From Planctomycetota bacterium (GTDB lineage Bacteria > Planctomycetota > PUPC01 > DSUN01), in NCBI GenBank assembly GCA_016872875.1, contig VGYW01000322.1, forward strand, positions 1 through 9,743: DNA of 9,743 bases. The letters run 5' to 3'. Numbering within the stretch: position 1 is the stretch's first letter; every line of letters begins with the position of its first letter. Both the position numbers and the translations under genes were made by a program. Of this stretch, positions 5,897 through 9,743 are shown in pieces. Below the pieces are notes generated by a model, which saw nothing but the letters and a program-made list of their open reading frames with translations, was not told the origin of the DNA and did not search any database.

Positions 5897-6082
5897 CCTC
5901 GACGGCAAGGGAATAGGGGCAAAGGAATGCTGAAAACCCGCCGCCCATGTCCCTTTGGTCCCTTACGTCCCTAGCCCCCGTACCCGACAACCGAAAACCG
6001 GCAACCGAAAACCGTTTCTCACGCAGAGGCGGATGAGGCAGCAGAGAAGAGGCATTGACCGCGGATCACGCGGATGGCCGCG
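5897..6082. other. Convergent gene-free gap with short tandem repeats
   Basis: Between the converging secA-like and DUF2283 genes. It holds three degenerate 9-bp units beginning GTCCCT (5949-5975), two copies of CAACCGAAAACCG (5988-6000 and 6002-6014), the left 32-bp direct repeat (6015-6046) and a partly repeated GCGGATCACGCGGATGG at 6061-6077. AAGGGA and CAAAGG near 5905-5925 could pair with CCTTTGGTCCCTT near 5952-5964, but the stem is irregular and I do not call it a terminator. No gene is seen. Confidence 0.6.
6015..6046 (+). repeat. Left copy of a 32-bp direct repeat flanking the DUF2283 module
   Basis: Begins TTTCTCACGCAGAGGC and matches 6680-6711 at 30 of 32 positions in the same orientation. 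The two copies enclose the whole small two-gene module and its promoter. Confidence 0.8.
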
Positions 6083-6295
6083 TCATCGAGCGGCCGCGAG
6101 TTCGGCTTCGAGAGGGGCTTGCCTGCGGAAGCGGCTCACGCCGAGGATGCTGAAACCCAGGACGTGGCCCTCCTCATCCACGCGTTCCATGACCGCGTCG
6201 TGGGCCGTCTCGCGCATGTAGCCGGGGGCATCGCGGAACTGCACCTCGAGGTAATCCCCCTCGGCGTCGTACCACACCTTCACTTTCTCGGCCAT
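6083..6295 (-). CDS. DUF2283 domain protein (probable antitoxin-like partner)
   Basis: 70 residues from the ATG at 6295, with GGAG 7 nt upstream. The family pattern is clear: VKVWYDAEGDYLEVQFRD (residues 5-22), a variable middle (GYMRETAHDAVMERVDEEG) and HVLGFSILGVSRF (44-56), ending in a short Ala/Glu/Arg tail. DUF2283 proteins are small beta-rich proteins often encoded next to toxin-like genes. The start overlaps the last 16 nt of the upstream gene (stop at 6280-6282), so the two are translated together from one message. Function as the antitoxin of that gene is inferred from pairing and size; no DNA-binding motif is seen. Confidence 0.85.
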   Translation of the reverse strand: MAEKVKVWYDAEGDYLEVQFRDAPGYMRETAHDAVMERVDEEGHVLGFSILGVSRFRRQAPLEAELAAAR

Positions 6296-6591
6296 ACCGT
6301 TTCTCCGGCTTTGAGCCTGTCCGTGAGGTAGGCAGTGACCACGAAGGCATCGTTCTCATTGTATCTTACCACGACGCAGAGCCATTTTCCACCCACGCGC
6401 GTGCGGGCGTAGAAGCGGTAGAAGAGCCGCACCGCCTCGTCGGACCGCGACACGCGCACCTCGGCAGGGCTGCGCAGCACCCGCTCGACCTCCGCCTCCA
6501 TTCCCGCCATCTCCAGGTGTCCGAGGATGTGGACCATTCGCTCATTGGTGAGCCGCACCTCGTTCCCGAAGCAATCGCGGATGAGTCTCAT
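6280..6591 (-). CDS. Small PBECR2/RelE-like family protein (putative toxin of the DUF2283 pair)
   Basis: 103 residues from the ATG at 6591 (MRLIRDCFGNEV). A longer frame reaches 6687 but would run through the promoter at 6599-6627, so it is rejected. The pattern LTNERMVHILGHLEMAGME (14-32), VLRSPAEVRVS (38-48), VRLFYRFYART (54-64), WLCVVVRYNEN (70-80) and AFVVTAYLTDRLKAGETVW (82-100) matches a widespread group of ~100-residue proteins resembling the phage-Barnase/EndoU/RelE-like nuclease fold (PBECR2 type), with conserved E-R-x-x-H-I near the start. I recognise the group by pattern and am unsure of the exact family name. Nuclease activity is inferred, not shown. The final codons overlap the DUF2283 gene, the usual arrangement for a toxin-antitoxin pair. 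Confidence 0.7.
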   Translation of the reverse strand: MRLIRDCFGNEVRLTNERMVHILGHLEMAGMEAEVERVLRSPAEVRVSRSDEAVRLFYRFYARTRVGGKWLCVVVRYNENDAFVVTAYLTDRLKAGETVWPRK

Positions 6592-6598
6592 GGACGCG

Positions 6599-6627
6599 AT
6601 TATGGCCTGCGTGGAGCGGGCTGTCAA
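6599..6627 (-). promoter_or_regulatory. Strong sigma70-type promoter predicting a leaderless transcript
   Basis: On the minus strand TTGACA (6627-6622), a 17-nt spacer and CATAAT (6604-6599): 6/6 and 5/6 matches to consensus. Only 7 nt (CGCGTCC) separate the -10 from the ATG at 6591, so transcription should start at or next to the start codon. No ribosome site could lie on such a message. Confidence 0.7.
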
Positions 6628-6679
6628 GTGCAGCCGGCCGCAGGCCACGGACGGGCACGCGAAACAACGCGAAACGGAC

Positions 6680-6711
6680 TTTCTCACGCAGAGGCAGATG
6701 AGCCAGCAGAG
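6680..6711 (+). repeat. Right copy of the 32-bp direct repeat
   Basis: Begins TTTCTCACGCAGAGGC; differs from 6015-6046 at two positions only. It is preceded by two copies of a 10-bp unit ACGCGAAACA/ACGCGAAACG (6657-6676) and followed at 6721-6745 by AGGAAGGC units repeated in tandem. Confidence 0.8.
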
Positions 6712-6900
6712 CAGACTATAAGGAAGGCAGGAAGGCAGGAAAGGAAGTCAGGCAAGAGCCCTCATCTTCCGGCAACGAAGCTTGGATGCGGCTGAAGATG
6801 TGCCCGTACATCCCCTCTACCCCTGATGGAATGGCGAGAATCGGCCGTTCCGGGGCCGTCCGGCGTTGTTCTGGGGTGTCCGGGGCTGATCCAGAATGGG

Positions 6901-6935
6901 TGGAATGGCGAGATTGGGCGAATCTCGGCCTTCCA
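6901..6935 (-). terminator. Stem-loop 3' of the two-component genes (terminator-like, no U-tract)
   Basis: Two 15-nt arms (6901-6915 and 6921-6935) with 13 of 15 pairs matched and a 5-nt loop, starting 13 nt beyond the response-regulator stop. The core AGATT/AATCT is perfect. No T-run follows, so it may be a transcript-stabilising or repeat-derived hairpin rather than an intrinsic terminator. A related hairpin begins at 6827. Confidence 0.4.
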
Positions 6936-6947
6936 GCATTGTGTGGG

Positions 6948-7637
6948 TCAGGGGGCTTCGTAGCGGTAGCCGATGCCGTGGACGGTGCGGATGATGGTGG
7001 GGCTTCTGGGGTCGGGCTCGATGCGCTTGCGGAGCTGCGAGATGTGCTGATCGAGGGTGCGGCTGTTGGGCAGGTGGCGGATGCCCCAGCCGGCGTTGAA
7101 GAGGGCGTTGCGGTCGAGCACCTTGCCGGGGTGGTCGTGGAAGAGTTGGAGGAGCTTGAGGTCGCGGAGGCTGAGCTCGATGGCCTGGCCGCCGCGTCGG
7201 GCGCGGAGTTCGGCGGGGAAGACCTCGAGGTCGGCGAGGCGGAAGCTGGCGGGGCGCTCCTGCGGCGGCTTGGCCGCGAAGGTGCGGCGGGTGACGGCGC
7301 GGATGCGGGCGACGACTTCCTTGACGCCGAAGGGCTTGACGATGAAGTCGTCGGCGCCCAGCTCCAGGCCGATCACCTTGTCAATCTCCTCCGACTTGGC
7401 GCTGATGAAGATGACAGGGACGGCGGGGTCGGCCTGGCGGATGCGGCGGCAGACGTCGTAGCCGCTGACGCGCGGCATCATGATGTCGAGGCAGACGAAG
7501 TCGGGCTGGTGGCGGGAGTAGAGGTCGAGGGCCTCCTGGCCGTCGCGGGCCGAGAGGGTCTCGTAGCCCTCGGCCTCCAGGATGGCCGCGAGGCCGTTGC
7601 GGGTGTGCTCGTCGTCTTCGGCGATCAAGACCTTCAT
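6948..7637 (-). CDS. OmpR/PhoB-family response regulator
   Basis: 229 residues from the ATG at 7637. The receiver domain occupies residues 1-118, with acidic pocket E7-D8-D9, phospho-acceptor D51 in CLDIMMPRVSGYDV, switch Ser79 (IFISAKS) and Lys101 (FIVKPFG); all catalytic positions are present. A linker (119-132) precedes a winged-helix DNA-binding domain (about 133-227) with LSLRDLKLLQLFHDHPGKV, SRTLDQHISQLRKRIEPDP and the wing TVHGIGYRYEAP. When phosphorylated by its kinase it should dimerise and bind promoter direct repeats. It follows the histidine kinase gene on the same strand after 129 bp, an unusually long gap for such a pair. The upstream ribosome site is weak (GAAGGGCGG, 8 nt or more away). 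Targets cannot be told from the window. Confidence 0.95.
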   Translation of the reverse strand: MKVLIAEDDEHTRNGLAAILEAEGYETLSARDGQEALDLYSRHQPDFVCLDIMMPRVSGYDVCRRIRQADPAVPVIFISAKSEEIDKVIGLELGADDFIVKPFGVKEVVARIRAVTRRTFAAKPPQERPASFRLADLEVFPAELRARRGGQAIELSLRDLKLLQLFHDHPGKVLDRNALFNAGWGIRHLPNSRTLDQHISQLRKRIEPDPRSPTIIRTVHGIGYRYEAP

Positions 7638-7675
7638 CGGAGCGCCGCCCTTCGTGAATCGTAGTCGTTCCTCAT

Positions 7676-7719
7676 CCTCGATTCATTCGATTGAATCGAT
7701 TGAATCGATTGAATCGAGG
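7676..7719. repeat. 44-bp imperfect palindrome made of a 9-bp tandem repeat
   Basis: TCGATTGAA occurs three times in tandem (7687-7695, 7696-7704, 7705-7713) and is flanked by perfect 10-nt inverted arms CCTCGATTCA (7676-7685) and TGAATCGAGG (7710-7719). Overall 20 of 22 positions pair about the centre. It lies between the kinase and regulator genes and would form a long hairpin in their common transcript. Confidence 0.85.
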
Positions 7720-7754
7720 GGAAATCGAGGACGATTGGCCAAGAGCCACAGCAT
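7683..7754 (-). CDS. Tiny ORF between kinase and regulator (23 aa), possible leader peptide or relic start
   Basis: An ATG at 7754 follows the kinase stop (7767-7769) with an ideal ribosome site: the stop is directly followed by GGAGGAG, then 5 nt, then ATG. The peptide begins MLWLLANRPR and ends DSIDSIDSIE, its C-terminal half being encoded by the 9-bp repeat; the TGA lies within the palindrome. The site is stronger than the one before the response regulator. It may be a real leader peptide, or the original regulator start context displaced by repeat insertion. No family match is expected for a peptide this short. Confidence 0.35.
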   Translation of the reverse strand: MLWLLANRPRFPLDSIDSIDSIE

Positions 7755-7766
7755 CGCCGCTCCTCC

Positions 7767-9407
7767 TCACCCGGCCTGCGGGGTGCGGAGGGTCAGCTTG
7801 AAGCAGGCGCCGGCGTCGGCGGGGCAGAGGGCGAGGTCGCCGCCGTGGAGGCGGGCGAGGTCGCGCGCGATGGCCAGGCCGATGCCGGTGCCGGTCACGC
7901 CTTCGTTGAGCCTGTCGCTCACGCGGTGGAACGGTTCGAAGAGGCGCGCTTCGTGGCCCTTTGGGATGCCCGGGCCGCGGTCGGACACGGTGAGGGTCGT
8001 GGTGTCGCCATCCTGGAGGGTGGCGATGGCCACGTGGCCGCCGGAGGCGGCGTATTTCTCGACGTTGCTGAGGAGGTTGCCGAGGATTTGCTCGAGGGCG
8101 TCGCCATCGAGGCTCACGCTCGCGGGTGCGGCAGGGTCGAAAGCGACCTCGACGCCCTTGGCGGCGAGGAGTGGGCGGAAGCGTTCGATGACGGCGGCGG
8201 CACGCTCGTCCACGCAGCCAGCGGCGGGGTGGAGGGTGAGCTTGCCGCGCTGCTTGCGGGCGAGGGTGAGGACGTTGGCGATGAGGCGGCTGAGGCGCTC
8301 GCTCTCGGTGACGATGACACCGAGGTAGCGGGAGCGGCGCTCCTCGTCGTCGGCCACGCCGCTCTCCAGAAGCTCGGCGTACATGCGGATGTTGGTCAGG
8401 GGCGTCTTGAGCTCGTGGGAAACCTGGTTGACGAAGTTCACGCGCTGGGCGGCCTCGCGCATCTCGCGCGAGGTCTCGCGGTAGACGTAGAAGGCAACGC
8501 CGACGAGGACGATGCCGAGGCCGAGGAGGCCGGCCACGAGGGTGAGGCGGAGGCCGCCACGGAGCGCGGCCTTGAGCTCGCCGCTCGCCGCGAAGTAGTC
8601 GAGCCTCCAGGCGGCCAGAGGCGGGCTGAGGGCGAGGGCGGCCTGGGGCTTCTCGCCCGCCGCAGGCTCGTGCGCGCCCCATTGGTAAAGGGGCGAGCCG
8701 CCGGGGTCCACGAGCACGATGCGGCCGTGGGGCAGGGCGGGGGCGAGGGCGTCGGTGCCCGGCAGCTCCGCCACGATGTCGGCCAGGAGGCGCGTGCGGC
8801 TGAGCTCGACGCCTATCACGTGGCCAGAGGCGGCCCTTCGCCAGAAGAGGAGGTTGGTGCCCGCGCCCCAGTACCAGACGTACCAGCCGTAGCCGCGGGC
8901 AGCCGAGGCGGCGCCGTTCGGCCCCTCGGCGGGACGGTAGAAGGCGCCCTTGTCGCGCCAGACCTGGCCGGCGCGTTCGAGGAACTCGCGTTCCGCAGTG
9001 TTCAGCGGGCCGCCGGGCGGCGGGTGGAGCCGTTCGCCCTTGGGGTCGAGGACGAAGAGGGCCTGGGCGATTGGGTTCCGCTCGACGAGCGTGCGGAGCG
9101 AGGCGGTGTCGAAGAGGACGAACTCGGTGAGCTTGAGGAGCTCGCGCTGGCGCTCGTCGAGGAGTGCGGCGATGGCGGAGTCGGTGTCGTTGAGCTGCGC
9201 GCGGAGGACTTCGCGGAACTGGTGTTCGACGCGCTCCTGCTCGTCGCGAGCCACGCGCAGGCCGAGCCAGGCGAGCAGCCCCAAGGGCAGAAGCACGATG
9301 AGAAGGAGGATTGCGGCGAGCTTGGGCCTCAAGGGGGTTTCCTCAGTCCTCTCGTGCTCGTCGTCGTCCTCGTCGTCGTCGTCGTCGAACTCTCTGGCTT
9401 CCGGCAT
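7767..9407 (-). CDS. Membrane-bound sensor histidine kinase
   Basis: 546 residues from the ATG at 9407 (MPEAREF). The frame extends further upstream, but that part is encoded by repeats. The N-terminus has an Asp/Glu run (residues 8-17). TM1 is at ~31-50 and TM2 at ~288-309; residues ~52-287 form an extracytoplasmic sensor with a long helix (54-95), a LFVLDPKGERLH strand turn like Cache/PAS sensors, and an aromatic patch GYGWYVWYWGAG (172-183). The kinase core follows: H-box FVNQVSHELKTPLTNIRMYA (325-344) with phospho-acceptor H331, N-box GNLLSNVEKY (443-452), G1 DRGPGIP (476-482), F-box LFEPFHR (489-495) and G2 GTGIGLAIA (506-514). All motifs are intact. It should autophosphorylate and pass phosphate to the adjacent OmpR-type regulator. 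The stimulus is unknown. No good ribosome site precedes the ATG, which lies in a hairpin loop. Confidence 0.93.
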   Translation of the reverse strand: MPEAREFDDDDDEDDDEHERTEETPLRPKLAAILLLIVLLPLGLLAWLGLRVARDEQERVEHQFREVLRAQLNDTDSAIAALLDERQRELLKLTEFVLFDTASLRTLVERNPIAQALFVLDPKGERLHPPPGGPLNTAEREFLERAGQVWRDKGAFYRPAEGPNGAASAARGYGWYVWYWGAGTNLLFWRRAASGHVIGVELSRTRLLADIVAELPGTDALAPALPHGRIVLVDPGGSPLYQWGAHEPAAGEKPQAALALSPPLAAWRLDYFAASGELKAALRGGLRLTLVAGLLGLGIVLVGVAFYVYRETSREMREAAQRVNFVNQVSHELKTPLTNIRMYAELLESGVADDEERRSRYLGVIVTESERLSRLIANVLTLARKQRGKLTLHPAAGCVDERAAAVIERFRPLLAAKGVEVAFDPAAPASVSLDGDALEQILGNLLSNVEKYAASGGHVAIATLQDGDTTTLTVSDRGPGIPKGHEARLFEPFHRVSDRLNEGVTGTGIGLAIARDLARLHGGDLALCPADAGACFKLTLRTPQAG

Positions 9408-9451
9408 CCTGGAGGTTCGACGACGAGGACGACGACGACAACGACGACGAT
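9357..9451. repeat. Inverted trinucleotide repeats around the kinase start codon
   Basis: CTCGTC/GTC-type triplets at 9357-9389 (coding the Asp/Glu run of the kinase on the minus strand) are mirrored by CGACGAC/GAC-type triplets at 9416-9451. Both arms contain the same interruption (GTCCTCG and its complement CGAGGAC). The 26-nt loop (9390-9415) contains the kinase ATG at 9405-9407. In the kinase mRNA the 5' untranslated arm would pair with codons 7-17. Confidence 0.8.
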
Positions 9452-9461
9452 AGAGGCGCTT

Positions 9462-9511
9462 GGGCGTGGCGCCCCGTGCCCCCGAGATAAGTCGCCGTGG
9501 GTGCCACGCCC
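9462..9511. repeat. Inverted repeat of the GGGCGTGGC type
   Basis: Arms at 9462-9474 (GGGCGTGGCGCCC) and 9499-9511 (GGGTGCCACGCCC) pair at 12 of 13 positions across a 24-nt spacer. It lies in the 161-bp gap upstream of the kinase. The left arm resembles the GGGCGTGCCACCC sequence at 2748-2760. Confidence 0.65.
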
Positions 9512-9535
9512 GATGGTTGCCTGGGCTTGCTCTGT

Positions 9536-9554
9536 CACAGGCTAGAAGCCTGTG
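9536..9554. repeat. CACAGGC-type hairpin, same family as the secA insertion
   Basis: Perfect 8-bp arms CACAGGCT and AGCCTGTG around AGA. It lies 14 nt past the stop of the truncated right-edge gene on the minus strand and is followed on the plus strand by CCACC, as in the copy at 5718-5736. It could act as a transcript-end hairpin for the right-edge gene, but no T-run follows. Confidence 0.75.
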
Positions 9555-9568
9555 CCACCGCCGGACGC

Positions 9569-9743
9569 TCAGTAGGAGCGCTGCGAGTCGAGTTGCGACT
9601 GGGCTTCGCGCATCAGCTTGCGGGAGCCGCCCCACTTCGCGCCCTCGAGATTCTGAGCGTTGTCGTTGTTGAACTCCTGCTGCTTGCGGAGGCGTTCGGA
9701 CTGGTACTTGTCAGCATTCTTCTGAAGGAAGGCCACGTTGTCA
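9569..9743 (-). CDS. C-terminus of an unrecognised hydrophilic protein, cut by window edge
   Basis: The last 57 residues of a minus-strand gene entering from the right, stop TGA at 9569-9571. The visible part is Gln/Asn/Lys/Arg-rich (FLQKNADKYQSERLRKQQ, then EFNNDNAQNLEGAKWGG and SRKLMREAQSQLDSQRSY at the end), with no membrane segment, cysteine or recognisable motif. It looks helical and possibly coiled-coil. I do not recognise the family. The gene is co-directional with the kinase gene, 161 nt upstream of it, and separated from it by three hairpin-forming repeats. Confidence 0.6.
   Translation of the reverse strand, partial: DNVAFLQKNADKYQSERLRKQQEFNNDNAQNLEGAKWGGSRKLMREAQSQLDSQRSY

Larger units (their letters stand above)
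6628..6947. other. Gene-free region with several short repeats
   Basis: Between the upstream end of the DUF2283 module and the response-regulator stop. It contains the 10-bp tandem at 6657-6676, the right direct repeat, the AGGAAGGC tandem (6721-6745), two copies of TGGAATGGCGAGAAT or TGGAATGGCGAGATT (6827-6841, 6901-6915), each starting a hairpin, and a TTCTGG/CCAGAA pair (6869-6874, 6891-6896). Open frames here lack a ribosome site and family features, so I call no gene. Confidence 0.55.

Noticed and set aside
5897..6082. Possible frameshifted remainder of SecA downstream of the stop
   Set aside because: None of the frames shows finger, scaffold or zinc-tail motifs; the stretch is made of short tandem repeats.
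6592..6687. Longer start for the PBECR2-like protein at 6687
   Set aside because: The extra codons cover a near-consensus promoter and part of the direct repeat, and the family begins at about the ATG at 6591.
7687..7717. Tandem 9-bp repeats considered as a CRISPR array
   Set aside because: Units are contiguous with no spacers and far too short; no cas gene is present. The same applies to the 12-bp units at 5663-5698.
7845..9545. A 566-codon open frame on the plus strand opposite the histidine kinase
   Set aside because: The minus strand has every kinase motif in order. The plus-strand translation is low-complexity Gly/Glu/Ala/Val sequence caused by codon bias.
9408..9635. Extension of the kinase N-terminus upstream of 9407 in the same frame
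   Set aside because: The extension is encoded by inverted and palindromic repeats, is very Arg-rich and overlaps the end of the right-edge gene.

Overview
The window is a GC-rich, gene-dense bacterial chromosome segment with Gram-negative-type functions: a periplasmic adaptor, a sensor kinase with a large extracytoplasmic domain, and a SecA-family ATPase. The gene set (DUF3467 protein, VTC-domain protein with DUF4956 protein, a short SecA, a kinase with an H-box of the NQVSHELKTPLTN type) and intergenic DNA crowded with short palindromic and tandem repeats best fit an uncultured Planctomycetota or related PVC-group bacterium. That placement is inference; no marker gene is present to prove it.

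Layout. Minus strand, 1-2582: a probable operon transcribed leftwards from a promoter near 2663-2691. It encodes a VTC-domain (polyphosphate-polymerase-like) protein, a DUF4956 membrane protein whose start sits 2 nt after the VTC stop, and an HlyD-type membrane fusion protein that runs off the left edge. An AT-rich repeat lies between the last two. 2583-2833 is gene-free and holds the operon promoter and two 24-nt palindromes. Minus strand, 2834-3181: a DUF3467 protein with its own promoter of the same design. Plus strand, 3344-5896: DUF4160 and DUF2442 small proteins (a toxin-antitoxin-like pair), then a 662-residue SecA-like ATPase that lacks the usual C-terminal third and carries an in-frame palindromic DNA insertion. 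5897-6082 is a convergent, repeat-filled gap. Minus strand, 6083-6591: another toxin-antitoxin-like pair (a PBECR2/RelE-type small protein and a DUF2283 protein) with a near-consensus promoter predicting a leaderless mRNA, bracketed by 32-bp direct repeats. 6592-6947 has no convincing gene. Minus strand, 6948-9407: a two-component system, histidine kinase first and then an OmpR-type response regulator, separated by 129 bp that hold a tiny ORF and a 44-bp imperfect palindrome. Minus strand, 9569-9743: the C-terminus of an unrecognised hydrophilic protein.

How it works together. The VTC/DUF4956/HlyD operon looks like an envelope-associated system in which a soluble polyphosphate-type catalytic domain works with a membrane protein and a periplasmic adaptor; its substrate is unknown. 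The SecA-like gene is flanked on both sides by small toxin-antitoxin-like pairs. The two-component genes form a self-contained sensory pair with no evident local target. The most unusual signals are non-coding: repeat families that fill most intergenic gaps, one of which has entered the secA-like coding sequence without breaking the frame, and inverted trinucleotide repeats that place the kinase start codon in a hairpin loop.
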